This document shows positions 8,576-17,064 of a stretch of DNA of 64,000 nt, piece by piece (within the stretch, counting starts at the first letter, position 1; each line of letters opens with the position of its first letter). Position numbers and translations under genes: made by a program. Under the pieces are notes generated by a model that was given only the letters and a program-made list of their open reading frames with translations, made no database searches and was not told the DNA's origin. This DNA comes from DASUHT01 sp038230835 (GTDB lineage Bacteria > Actinomycetota > Thermoleophilia > Gaiellales > JAICJC01), in the NCBI GenBank assembly GCA_038230835.1, contig JBBRMM010000008.1, forward strand, positions 1 to 64,000, written 5' to 3'.

Positions 8576-10710
8576 GGCGAGACACCGGCGGGTGGTCGGA
8601 TCGTGATCGGCTGGTTGAAGGCGGAGTACTGGTCGGTGAGGTAGTGGCCGGGTGTGATTATCTGATCTTGGATGATCAGGTGGCGCTTGGGGTCGATCCA
8701 GACGCGGTACCAGTACTGCTGTCCCGGCACCCAGTAGGCGAGCACCACCACGCGACGGCCGTTGCTACGAATCGTGCCTAGCTGGCGAACGTTGACGGCG
8801 CCCTGCTGGGCGTAGTTTCCGAACGGGTCGACCTGCTGGGCCGTGGCGAGGCGTATCCATTGTTGGCTGTTGGGTTGTCGCTGCCAGCTTGTGTTTCCGA
8901 TCGTGACCAGGGCAAACCCGTTGCCGCCGGTCAGTCGCAGGGCGTGACCGGGCTGGTAGATGCCATGGCTGATCGCAGGACTGCCGCCAAAGCCGCTGGA
9001 GACGATGGACAGCAGGCGTACGGAGCCCAGCGTCGTCATGTGGTTGATCGACGTGTCTAGGAGCTTTGTTTGGTCGCGTCGGAGCGGCCATGGGAAGGAG
9101 AAGTTCACACGTCGCTGTGCGCCGCGCTCGAATATGAGTACGGACAGCCGTTGAGTGCCAGGTTGCGGCGTCCAGGTTGCGGCGAGGCAGGCGCCGCCGC
9201 AGCGTGTGAAGCGAAGTGCTGGGTCGTGTTGAACGGCCAGATGGGCGTCGCTTGCGGAGGTACCGTCGTAGCGAATCGCAGACACCTGGACGTGCGTCGG
9301 GCTGGCGGCGACCGCGATCAGGGTGGGGCCTGCCGGAGCGGCCAGATTGATCCGTGCGCCCGTTAATGGCGCCGCGGTCGTGAGCGCCGGTGGCGCTGCG
9401 GTGGCCAGCGCCGATGGTGGCGGTGGAGCCACGTTGACCAGCACCGCGGCGACGGCCACGATCATCGCCAGCAGCGCCGGCTCGAGCGTGATCGACCCAG
9501 CGCGGGAACGCCCACCGCGGGTGGTGAGGTGATTGAACCCGCCGATGGTAAGCGCGCTGGCGAACAGCGCGGACTTGAGCAGGATGGTGCGGCCATACGG
9601 CGTGTCGGTGAGTGCCGACCGGTGGCCGACGTGCACCCAGGCGGCGTACAGGCCAGTGGCGGCGAGGGTGCCTGCGGAGGCGAATCCGTAGGGCGCGAAC
9701 CGACGGGCGTGGCTCCACAGCTGGGCTCGATCCCGCAATGCGATCGCGCCCAGCTCGACCAGGCCGCCCAGCCACACCGCTGCGGCGGCGATGTGGGCGA
9801 CGTCCAGGGTGACGGTCAGCGGCGTGTAGCGTGTGTAGGCCGAGTGGCCGGACAGTGCGAGCAGCACGATCACCATGCTGCCTGAGGCGATCATGGGTAC
9901 ATGGCGGCGGGGGGCGAGGCAAAGGATCACGAGTTGGAGGGTCGCGGTGAGGATGATCAGGGCGGCCAGCTTCCCCGCGTGTGTGGCCATGGCAGCGTGG
10001 AGGGGCCCAGTTTCGATGCCGGTCCAGATGGCGCCGCGGCCGGTTTCGGCGGCCAGCGCGGTGAGCTGCCAGACCGCGCCGAGGGCGACGAGGCCCGCCC
10101 CCACGGTCGTTAGCCCCCTGAGGCGATGGCGGACGCGAAGCGCCACCACGGTGCGTCCGAAGGTCAGCGCTAAGCCCACGTAGATCACGAGTCGTGCTAT
10201 CACGAGCGACCAGGGAAGTGGCGTTCGCGGTGTGGCCGTGATTGCGGTCAGATGTCCGACGTTGCCGACCTGGAAGTCGAGCGCTCCGGCCTCGAAGTGG
10301 CCGTCATCGGCGATGATCTGCCAACTTGCCACATATACACCAGGCGTGAGCCTGCCAACGCTGATCTCCAGCGTTTTCCCTCCGTTTGTTGTCGCTGCCT
10401 GGCCGATCGTAGGAGCGGTGCCGCCGCCGTTCCGTTTCAGCTCGATCCCGCCCTGCGCGGGCGTGACCCCCTCGTCGAAGGTCAGCGTGATCTTGGCTGG
10501 CGACGTCGCGAGCCGCGCACCGAGCTGAGGGCTGGTCGCGAGCAGAAAGGCGTGGGCCTGCGCGGATGAAGGCGCCGCCAAAGCAATGACGAGCGCCGCC
10601 ACGATCGGGACGACCGCGCCGCGACCGCTATGCCACCACCGATGATCGCGCGCCGACACACGATTCGCTGACGCAGCTTCAGGTTGGTGACGCTTGGCGG
10701 TCGAGCTCAC
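8572..10710 (-). CDS. CopC-CopD fusion, copper resistance/import protein
   Basis: A 712-residue protein. A signal sequence is followed by a CopC domain that begins at a mature-type N-terminus (QAHAFLLATSP) with ITLTFDEGV, the conserved CopC beta-sandwich pattern. About eight membrane helices follow (CopD, PF05425), including TRYTPLTVTLDVAHIAAAAV. A C-terminal outside domain of roughly 250 residues is shared in part with the next gene. CopC binds Cu(II) through its N-terminal His, and CopD passes copper across the membrane. The start at 10710 lies 32 bases inside the preceding gene; a later start is possible but would shorten the signal peptide. Confidence 0.82.
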   Translation of the reverse strand: MSSTAKRHQPEAASANRVSARDHRWWHSGRGAVVPIVAALVIALAAPSSAQAHAFLLATSPQLGARLATSPAKITLTFDEGVTPAQGGIELKRNGGGTAPTIGQAATTNGGKTLEISVGRLTPGVYVASWQIIADDGHFEAGALDFQVGNVGHLTAITATPRTPLPWSLVIARLVIYVGLALTFGRTVVALRVRHRLRGLTTVGAGLVALGAVWQLTALAAETGRGAIWTGIETGPLHAAMATHAGKLAALIILTATLQLVILCLAPRRHVPMIASGSMVIVLLALSGHSAYTRYTPLTVTLDVAHIAAAAVWLGGLVELGAIALRDRAQLWSHARRFAPYGFASAGTLAATGLYAAWVHVGHRSALTDTPYGRTILLKSALFASALTIGGFNHLTTRGGRSRAGSITLEPALLAMIVAVAAVLVNVAPPPPSALATAAPPALTTAAPLTGARINLAAPAGPTLIAVAASPTHVQVSAIRYDGTSASDAHLAVQHDPALRFTRCGGACLAATWTPQPGTQRLSVLIFERGAQRRVNFSFPWPLRRDQTKLLDTSINHMTTLGSVRLLSIVSSGFGGSPAISHGIYQPGHALRLTGGNGFALVTIGNTSWQRQPNSQQWIRLATAQQVDPFGNYAQQGAVNVRQLGTIRSNGRRVVVLAYWVPGQQYWYRVWIDPKRHLIIQDQIITPGHYLTDQYSAFNQPITIRPPAGVSP

Positions 10711-10939
10711 GCCGCAGCTTCCTCTCCGACAGCCGGCCGTGGCTGAACGGCTTTCCCCCCACTAGGACGATGGGGGCAAACCAGGCGCCAGCGTTTCGGG
10801 CCAGCGCGTCGCCCTGGGGCGTTCGCAGGTCAAGCACCTCGACGCTGAGGGGATAGTCGACGCCGACGCGGTCAAGGACGGTCTTGGCGTGCTGGCAGTG
10901 GGCGCAGTCTTCCTGGGTCAGCAGCGTGATCGCGATCAC
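10679..10939 (-). CDS. Glutaredoxin/thioredoxin-like protein
   Basis: An 86-residue thioredoxin-fold protein with the redox pair CAHC (LLTQEDCAHCQHAKTVLDRV), a cis-Pro region (WFAPIVLVGGK) and no signal peptide, so it is cytosolic. GTG 10939 overlaps the stop of the upstream TlpA-like gene (GTGA), which settles the start; longer frames would run back through that gene. It may reduce a partner of the adjacent CcdA-like membrane protein. A glutaredoxin role is by fold only. Confidence 0.75.
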   Translation of the reverse strand: MIAITLLTQEDCAHCQHAKTVLDRVGVDYPLSVEVLDLRTPQGDALARNAGAWFAPIVLVGGKPFSHGRLSERKLRRELDRQASPT

Positions 10940-11628
10940 TGGTGCGTCATCGTCGCGCGCAGATGGGCGAGCAGCTGCGAGTCGGGCACGAACATGGTGT
11001 ACTTCGGCGCTCCGCCGTAGTCGGCACGCCACAGGATCTTACCGTCGGCTGCGACCAAGACGAAGGTATGACCATCGCGCGAGTCGCCCATCATGCCGTA
11101 CTGATTGGCGTTGTAGGTCTTGGACACGGCCAGGTTCGGGTCAGATAAGACCGGCATCGTCAGGCCTTCGTCCCGGGCTTTCTGGGTGATCTGGTCGAGC
11201 GGGTCGCTGGTGATACTGACGATCTGTGAGACTCCCAGCGCGCGGTACTTGGCCATGTCCTGTTGGATCACCTTCAGCTGATCCCAGCACGGCTGGCAGG
11301 TGAGACCCTCCTGGAAGTACAGCAATACCGGCCCCTTGCGTAGGGCGCTTGTCAGGTTGTACGTGCCGCCGCGGGTCGATGGCAGGTTGACCGGCGGCGC
11401 CGTCTGCCCCGGCCCGGGTGTCCCAACGGTGTAGGTGATACCGCCGCCGTTTGAGCTCGAGTTGGAGCTTGATCCGCCTAGCCGGGTGACGCCGTACAGT
11501 GCGGCTGCGGCGGCGATGACGACCAGCGCGGAGCGCAGCAGCAGCGAGCGCCGTCGGTATTTCGCCTGGTCAGCTTGTAGCGCCGCTTTGCGGGCGCTGC
11601 CAGTCGGGTGGGGAGTGGTCTTGCTCAC
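10936..11628 (-). CDS. Membrane-anchored TlpA/AhpC-like thiol-redox protein
   Basis: A 230-residue protein with an N-terminal anchor (SLLLRSALVVIAAAAALYGV), a Ser/Asn/Gly-rich linker and a thioredoxin-fold domain of the AhpC/TSA-redoxin type. The active pair is CQPC in GLTCQPCWDQL. GGAGG lies six bases before ATG 11628, so the 59-base overlap with the upstream CcdA-like gene is real. The domain faces outside. It may keep copper-binding thiols reduced or act as a peroxiredoxin, with electrons from the CcdA-like protein next door. Confidence 0.8.
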   Translation of the reverse strand: MSKTTPHPTGSARKAALQADQAKYRRRSLLLRSALVVIAAAAALYGVTRLGGSSSNSSSNGGGITYTVGTPGPGQTAPPVNLPSTRGGTYNLTSALRKGPVLLYFQEGLTCQPCWDQLKVIQQDMAKYRALGVSQIVSITSDPLDQITQKARDEGLTMPVLSDPNLAVSKTYNANQYGMMGDSRDGHTFVLVAADGKILWRADYGGAPKYTMFVPDSQLLAHLRATMTHQ

Positions 11629-12520
11629 CTGGATCCTCCGGAGGCTGGTTTTGGGGTGGGTCGTCGGGTGTTGAGGCTTGGTTGAGCGCGATCCATGCCA
11701 AGCCGGTGAGCGCGGCTACGACCGCGGCGGCGCTCAACCAGCCGGGGGCGTCGCCGGCCCAGACGGTCGCGATGTGCGCGTAGTGCTGCAGTTGGGCCGA
11801 GAGCGACGCCTGCCAGCCGCTGCTTTTCATCGATTTTCCCTGCGCGGCGATGACCAGGGTGAAGATTCCCATGCCGACCAGGATTCCGCCGGACAGAAGC
11901 GCCGTTGAGTGCACGCTGGCGCCGCGTTTGCCGACGTGGAGGCGTACGCTGCGACCGCGCAGGAGCCGGCTCTCGCCCCAGTTGAATCTATCCCACATCA
12001 GCGCCAATACGAACATCGGAAACACCATCCCAAACACGTATGCAACGCCGATCGCGAGCGCGACTATGTATGAGCCCGACAGGCCGGAGAGGGCGATCAC
12101 GCCGGCCAGCACCGGCGCGCAGCAGGAGCTAGCAACGCCGGAGAAGAGGCCGAGGCCATACACCGCGGCCGGGCCGCGGCCACTCGCAGGGCGCATCCCG
12201 GGCATCGGCAGAGCCAGCTTCCCACCGGCCAGCGTGAACACGCCCAAGCCGAGCATCATCACGGCTCCGGCGCCGAAGATCAGGGTGTGATGTGCCTGTA
12301 CCACCGAACCGATCCCGGCTGCGCCGAGAGCGACGGGAAGGATGATGGTGGCCACGCCCGCCGCGAACACGAACGTCATCAGCACCAATCGCAGGCGGCG
12401 GCCGAAGCTGGTCGCGAAGTAGGCCGGCAGCATGACCGAGACGCAGCATGGCGCGAACAGGGCGACCATCCCGCCCAGGAACGAGGCGAACAGTGTCGTC
12501 CCGGTGATGAGCCCGCTCAC
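11570..12520 (-). CDS. CcdA/DsbD-like transmembrane electron carrier
   Basis: A 316-residue membrane protein. The first helix carries APCCVSVMLP, and a later helix has SSCCAPVLAGV, giving the two intramembrane Cys sites expected for CcdA/DsbD proteins that move electrons from cytosolic thioredoxin to outside thiols. Both sites have an extra adjacent Cys (CC), unlike the single Cys of classical CcdA. The C-terminal tail is long, acidic and Pro-rich (about 40 residues). The direct neighbours are an outside redoxin and a cytosolic glutaredoxin-like protein, which fits a complete relay. Confidence 0.82.
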   Translation of the reverse strand: MSGLITGTTLFASFLGGMVALFAPCCVSVMLPAYFATSFGRRLRLVLMTFVFAAGVATIILPVALGAAGIGSVVQAHHTLIFGAGAVMMLGLGVFTLAGGKLALPMPGMRPASGRGPAAVYGLGLFSGVASSCCAPVLAGVIALSGLSGSYIVALAIGVAYVFGMVFPMFVLALMWDRFNWGESRLLRGRSVRLHVGKRGASVHSTALLSGGILVGMGIFTLVIAAQGKSMKSSGWQASLSAQLQHYAHIATVWAGDAPGWLSAAAVVAALTGLAWIALNQASTPDDPPQNQPPEDPGEQDHSPPDWQRPQSGATS

Positions 12521-12550
12521 CGAGACGCGCTCGCGTCGGCTCGGGCACGG

Positions 12551-13126
12551 CTAGGCACTCGCACTCGCAGCTGCGCGCGCCTTGCCGCCGCAACCGTCGA
12601 CCAGCCCGATCAGGTACGCGAGCGGCCGGGCGTGCCATCCCCGCCGCGCGATCAGGTAGTCACTCATGCCCTGAAACGCGGTCCACCGCCAACAGTGGCA
12701 GCAGCACGGCCCCATCTCGGGCGACATCCGCATCGCCGCGTCATAGGTCACCTGCTGGGATCCGGTGAGGGCGATCCCGTCGTGGTATCCGACCAACTCC
12801 TGCGCGAGGGAGACAGGGATGTCGTAGGGGTCGTCGGGGATCTGCGGGATCGCTGCGTACTTCGTTAGGCTGCCAACTTGGGCGTTGTAGGCCGCCTCGT
12901 CCATCGCTGAGCAGCACGATCCCTGCAGTCGCATGGCGGGGGAGTACGCCGCCAGTTGGAGTGCCTGTGGGCCACAGCTGTTTGTGTGCTGGGCGGCGAG
13001 GGTCGCGAAGGATGGGCCACTTCCCACGGAGCGCCAACCATTGGACGACCCGGCGTGCACGAGAAGCGCTCCGGCGACGATCGCCGTTTCGGTCAGGATG
13101 CAGATGACGAGCAACCGTGGATTCAT
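12551..13126 (-). CDS. Cys-rich membrane-anchored protein, unknown function
   Basis: A 191-residue protein with a short N-terminal signal/anchor (RLLVICILTETAIVAGALLV). The outside domain is rich in Cys and Met: SCGPQ, GSCCSAMDE, then MSPEMGPCCCHCWRWTAFQG and a final DGCGG. The CCCHCWRW cluster with nearby Met suggests soft-metal binding, probably copper given the operon. It recalls the PCYCGC-type lipoprotein encoded at 17847 in overall plan (Cys cluster, then a C-terminal helix), but I cannot show homology. It follows two Met-rich mini-proteins and precedes the CcdA-like gene by 30 bases. Confidence 0.65.
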   Translation of the reverse strand: MNPRLLVICILTETAIVAGALLVHAGSSNGWRSVGSGPSFATLAAQHTNSCGPQALQLAAYSPAMRLQGSCCSAMDEAAYNAQVGSLTKYAAIPQIPDDPYDIPVSLAQELVGYHDGIALTGSQQVTYDAAMRMSPEMGPCCCHCWRWTAFQGMSDYLIARRGWHARPLAYLIGLVDGCGGKARAAASASA

Positions 13127-13139
13127 CACATGGGCTGGG

Positions 13140-13364
13140 CTAGGCCAGGGAGTCGGTGGGCTGCTCGGCGGCGGCTTGATCGATGCGCCGGTTGATCTCC
13201 TCACCGAGAGCGATCTGGCGCCGACGAAGATCCGCAGCTTCGTTACGGCCCGCGCGCGGCGGACAACAGAGCATGCTTCTGCCGCGCCTGCGACCGAGCG
13301 GCATCATCGCCGGACAGATCAATGCCGAGACCGCTACCAGGCCGATCAGTAGGGCATCGTTCAT
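13140..13364 (-). CDS. Small single-pass membrane protein
   Basis: A 74-residue protein: one helix ending in a Cys/Met patch (VSALICPAMMPLGRR), a basic segment with MLCCPP, then an amphipathic helix likely to form a coiled coil (ADLRRRQIALGEEINRRIDQ). Its ATG at 13364 overlaps the stop of the preceding 82-residue gene (ATGA). It has the same layout as that neighbour, so the two are probable paralogues. Function unknown; the Cys and Met residues suggest a metal-linked role. Confidence 0.6.
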   Translation of the reverse strand: MNDALLIGLVAVSALICPAMMPLGRRRGRSMLCCPPRAGRNEAADLRRRQIALGEEINRRIDQAAAEQPTDSLA

Positions 13365-13609
13365 CGCTCGGCTGGTGTCCGATCCGTGTTCTGGGGGCGT
13401 CGTTCGAGCTGTTCGATCTGCTCGGCGAGGCGCGCGTGCTCGGCCTTGAGGTCGGCGACACTCGTCGCTTCGGGGCTGCTTGGCGTTGGGCCCTCACGCT
13501 TCTGTCTGCCGCCCCGCATCATGAAGAACATCATCAGTCCCATACCGACGGGGCATGCAAGAAGGAGCAGCGGGGTGAACGCGGTCGCGGTGGAAAGTAG
13601 CGGGGCCAT
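13361..13609 (-). CDS. Met-rich small membrane protein, first gene of the CopC/CopD operon
   Basis: An 82-residue protein with one or two close helices carrying CPVGMGLMMFFMMRGG. This Cys/Met-rich signature is seen in small membrane proteins of copper loci (DUF2933-like). A C-terminal helix (DLKAEHARLAEQIEQLERR) is a likely coiled coil. AAAGGAC precedes ATG 13609. It opens a run of eight leftward genes, nearly all overlapping or closely spaced, down to 7568. A 20-bp palindrome lies at 13646-13665. Confidence 0.65.
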   Translation of the reverse strand: MAPLLSTATAFTPLLLLACPVGMGLMMFFMMRGGRQKREGPTPSSPEATSVADLKAEHARLAEQIEQLERRPQNTDRTPAER

Positions 13610-13645
13610 TTTGCGGTCCTTTCAAGGGCACGTCCTCAGAGGGAT

Positions 13646-13665
13646 CTACGACTCAACTGTAGCAG
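13646..13665. promoter_or_regulatory. Candidate BlaI operator, copy 1
   Basis: CTACGACTCAACTGTAGCAG fits the pattern CTACNAC-N6-GTANNAG and lies 37 to 56 bases ahead of the first gene of the CopC/CopD operon. A second copy with the same spacing lies at 17661-17680. The BlaI-type repressor gene at 14718-15185 is the obvious candidate ligand; BlaI/CopY proteins bind TAC/GTA-edged palindromes. Confidence 0.5.
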
Positions 13666-13708
13666 CGATCAGACCAGAGGCAATCCCCCGCCCCGCCAGG
13701 TCGGGCGC

Positions 13709-14725
13709 CTACGCGGGCGAGAAGCCGCGGCGGATGGCGCCGCACACGCGGCGGCCCAGCATGAGCGCGACCACATTCGCAGAGGTGATCAACGCCATGC
13801 CCAGCAGGCCGTGAACCGTCGGTGACAAAAGCATCTGCAGGATCGCATGGCCCGAAGCGGCGTCGTTTGTGGCTGGCGCGTCGCTGACCGCCCAAGCTAC
13901 CAAGCCGCACTCGGCGATCATCACCACCGCCGTTAGGGTCAGGCGGGCGCTTGAGAGGGGTGGCAGCGCAACGGGTTTGCCGAGCAGCGCATCGACGCGG
14001 AGGTTGAGCGTCCCGTCGCCAAACGACACTGTCCCGGCCGGGCCGGGGGCGCTGACGGTGAGCAGCGCCGAGCCGAAGGCACGGGATCCGACCCGATCGA
14101 TTGCCGCCCGATCGGCCGCGAGTTCCTTCCTCACGAAGTAGCGGTCGCGGAGATCGGCCGCCAACGGGAGCCAGAAGAATGCGCTACTGGCGCATCGCGC
14201 GAACAGCATCCACGCTGGGTCATACACTCGCGCATGTTCGGCCTCATGGGCGACAACCGCTGCCAGCTCGCCTTCCGACAGCACGTCGATCAACGCCGAG
14301 GTGACGATGATCCTGCGGCGAAGCAGTCCCCAGCAAAAGCTGGTAGGCGCCTCGGCCGGGATGGCGCACACGATCCTCGGATCGGCGCCGGCCTGCTCGC
14401 ACGCCGCCGCGAGCCGGCTTGACGTCTCGGCCAGCGCGAGCAGCGGCCTGACTGCCAGGCGGGTGCGAAGCATCTGCCTCGATACGCTCCAAAGCCCACG
14501 GGTCGCCGCCAGGCCAAGCAGCGCAACGGCAATCAACGCCGGCGCCGGTGCGGACAGGGCGAGCGTGAGCAGCGCGTAGCAGGCGGCGAACGCGCCGATC
14601 AACGCCAGTACGGCCTGCCACGTCGCGGCCGTCCCGACCACCACAAGCACGACTGCAGGCAACCCGGCACCCGCGAAGAGCAGGCACACAAGGGGGGCGA
14701 GGTCGCGACTTGGCCGCTCACGCAT
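13709..14725 (-). CDS. M56 (BlaR1-like) membrane metalloprotease
   Basis: A 338-residue protein with several membrane helices and the zinc protease motif HEAEH near residue 160, followed by an alternating helix and ELAADRAAID, which supplies the third zinc ligand. M56 proteases inactivate their cognate BlaI repressor on sensing a signal. Unlike BlaR1 it has no penicillin-binding sensor domain, so the signal is not a beta-lactam by that route. ATG 14725 overlaps the blaI-like stop by 8 bases. The pair probably controls the flanking copper/redox operons. Confidence 0.82.
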   Translation of the reverse strand: MRERPSRDLAPLVCLLFAGAGLPAVVLVVVGTAATWQAVLALIGAFAACYALLTLALSAPAPALIAVALLGLAATRGLWSVSRQMLRTRLAVRPLLALAETSSRLAAACEQAGADPRIVCAIPAEAPTSFCWGLLRRRIIVTSALIDVLSEGELAAVVAHEAEHARVYDPAWMLFARCASSAFFWLPLAADLRDRYFVRKELAADRAAIDRVGSRAFGSALLTVSAPGPAGTVSFGDGTLNLRVDALLGKPVALPPLSSARLTLTAVVMIAECGLVAWAVSDAPATNDAASGHAILQMLLSPTVHGLLGMALITSANVVALMLGRRVCGAIRRGFSPA

Positions 14726-15185
14726 CGCTGACTCGCTTTCGCAACTCTGCCGTGCGGGCGGGGTCGAGGTCGTCGGCTGCCTCCACGATCCGGGCAAGCG
14801 CGACATCGCCGAAGTCGGCGACCAGGCGACCGAGCAGCGAGCCGGCAAGCTCGGAGACAAAGTCGTCGCGGCTCTTCGTTGGCTGGTAGCGATAGCCGCG
14901 GCCCTCGTGCTCGCGGGCGAGCAGGCCACGTTCGTGCAGCCGCACCATCATCGTCATCACCGTCGTATAGGCGACCTTCCCAGGCATCTGCTCGAGCACC
15001 TCGCGCACCGTGCCAGTGCCTCGTTTCCACAGGATCGACATGACGGTGGCCTGCTGGTCGCCGAGGTACTTGGCGACCGGATCGCCTGAGCCGAAGTCGG
15101 ACCGCGGGTAGCGACGGTAGTTGGGCACCGCTCCTAGTATCGCATCCACGTGCGAGGATCGATCTCGGTCGTAGTCCTCAGTCAA
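14718..15185 (-). CDS. BlaI/MecI/CopY-family repressor
   Basis: A winged-helix repressor of about 155 residues: VMSILWKRGTGTVREVLEQM, the recognition segment AYTTVMTMMVRLHERGLL and a wing (HEGRGYRYQP), then a C-terminal dimerisation helix (FVSELAGSLLGRLVADFGD). The best start is unclear: TTG 15185 overlaps the ccmH-like stop, while GTG 15149 and GTG 15128 are also in frame, and none has a good ribosome site. It is followed at once by its M56 partner. Likely operators are at 13646 and 17661. Confidence 0.85.
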   Translation of the reverse strand: MTEDYDRDRSSHVDAILGAVPNYRRYPRSDFGSGDPVAKYLGDQQATVMSILWKRGTGTVREVLEQMPGKVAYTTVMTMMVRLHERGLLAREHEGRGYRYQPTKSRDDFVSELAGSLLGRLVADFGDVALARIVEAADDLDPARTAELRKRVSDA

Positions 15186-15651
15186 GGCGTTCCATGTCCG
15201 CGTCGATCCGCGCCGCGAGCGCGGGATCGGGCGCAGAGGGCTCCCCGCCTATCGCGGTGGCGCCGCGGCGGTGCGACCATTGCCACGCTAGGCCGAGGAC
15301 GATCCCAGCGCCACCCAGGAGGAGGAGGCTGGGCACGAGCCAGGCCAGCATGTCGAACCCCTGAAACGGCGGTGCCGCCAGGATCCGAGTGCCGAATCGG
15401 TCGATCAACGCCTGCTTGGTGCGCTGCTCGCTCCAACCGGCGTCGTGACGCTGTTGGACGAAGCTTCGGATGTCCTGCGCAGCTTGAGAGTCCGACTGGT
15501 CAAGCGGCACGTGGCAAGTGGGGCACATCAACTGACTCTCAAGATCCTGCGGCGACCAGCCATGATTCGCCGCCTCCGCCGCCGGATTGACAAGGATGAA
15601 GACACCGGCCGCGATGAGCACGATTCTGACTGCAAGCGCGAAGCGCGTCAT
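15178..15651 (-). CDS. CcmH/CycL-like thiol oxidoreductase
   Basis: A 157-residue protein with a signal/anchor helix, the CcmH motif LMCPTCHVPL near residue 42 and a second helix (LLLLGGAGIVLGLAW) after a short helical domain. CcmH family proteins reduce apocytochrome c thiols during haem attachment. It sits between a TlpA/CcmG-like gene and the blaI-like gene. No ccmE/ccmF or cytochrome c gene is in the window, so the protein may serve copper-site or thiol reduction here instead. Confidence 0.8.
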   Translation of the reverse strand: MTRFALAVRIVLIAAGVFILVNPAAEAANHGWSPQDLESQLMCPTCHVPLDQSDSQAAQDIRSFVQQRHDAGWSEQRTKQALIDRFGTRILAAPPFQGFDMLAWLVPSLLLLGGAGIVLGLAWQWSHRRGATAIGGEPSAPDPALAARIDADMERLD

Positions 15652-16241
15652 CCGCCTGCCTTGCGGATCCCGTCGGCGAGACTGGTGTCGCTTACCGTGC
15701 CTGGGTCGTGCGCCACGATCCGACCTTGGCGGTCGATGTAGTACGTCTCGGGAACGCCGGTCAGCCCGTAGTTCTCATAGGTCGAGTTGGACTTATCCCA
15801 CACCGCGGTGTAGGTGACGCCGTAGCGGCGCAGAAAGCCGATCGCGTCGCCGCGTAGATCCTGCACGTCGACGCCGATGAACACGACGCGCGGGTTGCTC
15901 GCCGCGGCGTCGACCAGCAGCCTGGCCTCGGCGCGACACGCGACACACCAACTGGCCCAGAAGTTCAGCACCACCGGATGCCCACGCAGCCCGCCGAGAT
16001 CGAGCCCACCGTTGCCGATCGCCTGTGCGACAGCCGGAGAGGGTGAGCCGCTGGGTGGCCAGAACAATTCAAGCTTGAACAGGGGCGCGGCCGGCTTATT
16101 CCCCGCCGCGATCTCCGAGACCAGCGTGCCTCCCTGCGAGGACTTGACCAGACCGTAGGCAAACAGCGCCATCACCCCAACGACAGCGACCACGCCGCCA
16201 AGCGGGACGAACCACCTCAGACCGCGCCAAACTCTCGTCAT
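15648..16241 (-). CDS. TlpA/CcmG-type thiol-disulfide oxidoreductase
   Basis: A membrane-anchored thioredoxin-fold protein of about 197 residues. After the N-terminal helix, the domain has VVLNFWASWCVAC with a CVAC redox pair, the central GVDVQD strand and the cis-Pro region TGVPETYYID. Such proteins reduce disulfides outside the membrane with electrons from CcdA, encoded just upstream. ATG 16241 is used; an in-frame GTG at 16250 is an alternative. The gene overlaps the ccmH-like gene by 4 bases. The 88 bases before it hold nothing recognisable. Confidence 0.83.
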   Translation of the reverse strand: MTRVWRGLRWFVPLGGVVAVVGVMALFAYGLVKSSQGGTLVSEIAAGNKPAAPLFKLELFWPPSGSPSPAVAQAIGNGGLDLGGLRGHPVVLNFWASWCVACRAEARLLVDAAASNPRVVFIGVDVQDLRGDAIGFLRRYGVTYTAVWDKSNSTYENYGLTGVPETYYIDRQGRIVAHDPGTVSDTSLADGIRKAGG

Positions 16242-16329
16242 GGCGCCCACCCGGTCGGGTGGTCGGCGATCTGATCGCTCGCTTGGACCGAGGGCAGCGC
16301 CGACCTTGGCGATTGGGGTCTGCTCGGGC

Positions 16330-17064
16330 TCAAAGGTTCGACCACCAGTCGAGATGCAGGCGCTCCAGCAGGTGCTGGGCGTAGATGTTCACGATGTAGA
16401 GCTGATTGGTCGCAAGCAGGTAGCCCATGACGATCAGAACCAGGCCCGCGAACCCCTGGAATCCACGGTAGAAGCGGCGCAAGAAGCGGAAGCTGCGCAT
16501 CGCCTTGGTGAAGCCCAGCGAGACGAGCAGAAACGGGGCGGCCAAACCGAGGCCGTACACCAGCAGCAGCAGCACGCCTTGGGCCAGCGTCAGCTTCGCG
16601 CCCGCCAGCACGAGGATGCTTCCCAACACCGGTCCAATGCATGGCGTCCAGCAGAACGCGAACGCAACGCCAAGCGCGACCGGCCCGCCACGCGACACCG
16701 CGAGCCGCTGCACCGCCACGCCAGCCGAGCCGATACCAAGCCCCGACAGGGCGATGTCACCGACCATCAACACACCCATCGCCGCCACGAACCCACCAGC
16801 GACGACGTTGAACTGGTCGCGGTGCACGGCAAGCGTCGAGCCAAGCGCGCTTGCGCTCGCCCCCAGGGCCATGAATACCGCGAGGAATCCGACCAAGAAG
16901 AACAGACTCGGCACCAGTGCCCGGCGACCGCTCTGCTGCGCCGCTAGGTTGCCGCCGACGACCGCCGACACATAGCCCGGCACAAGCGGCAGCACGCACG
17001 GGCTCAGGAACGACACGAACCCGGCCGCGAACGCCAAAGGAAGAAACACCCCACCGACCCGCAT
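16330..17064 (-). CDS. ccdA: CcdA-family cytochrome c biogenesis/thiol transport protein
   Basis: A 244-residue, six-helix membrane protein. The two redox Cys lie in FLSPCVLPLVPGY (helix 1) and FCWTPCIGPVLG (helix 4), the classical CcdA pair flanked by Pro. ATG 17064 shares a base with the stop of the upstream TlpA-like gene (TGATG). It should carry electrons from cytosolic thioredoxin to the two outside TlpA-like proteins and the CcmH-like protein in the operon. Confidence 0.87.
   Translation of the reverse strand: MRVGGVFLPLAFAAGFVSFLSPCVLPLVPGYVSAVVGGNLAAQQSGRRALVPSLFFLVGFLAVFMALGASASALGSTLAVHRDQFNVVAGGFVAAMGVLMVGDIALSGLGIGSAGVAVQRLAVSRGGPVALGVAFAFCWTPCIGPVLGSILVLAGAKLTLAQGVLLLLVYGLGLAAPFLLVSLGFTKAMRSFRFLRRFYRGFQGFAGLVLIVMGYLLATNQLYIVNIYAQHLLERLHLDWWSNL

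Noticed and set aside
16238..16947. Plus-strand frame opposite ccdA and the TlpA-like gene
   Set aside because: It is antisense to well-conserved membrane and thioredoxin-fold genes.
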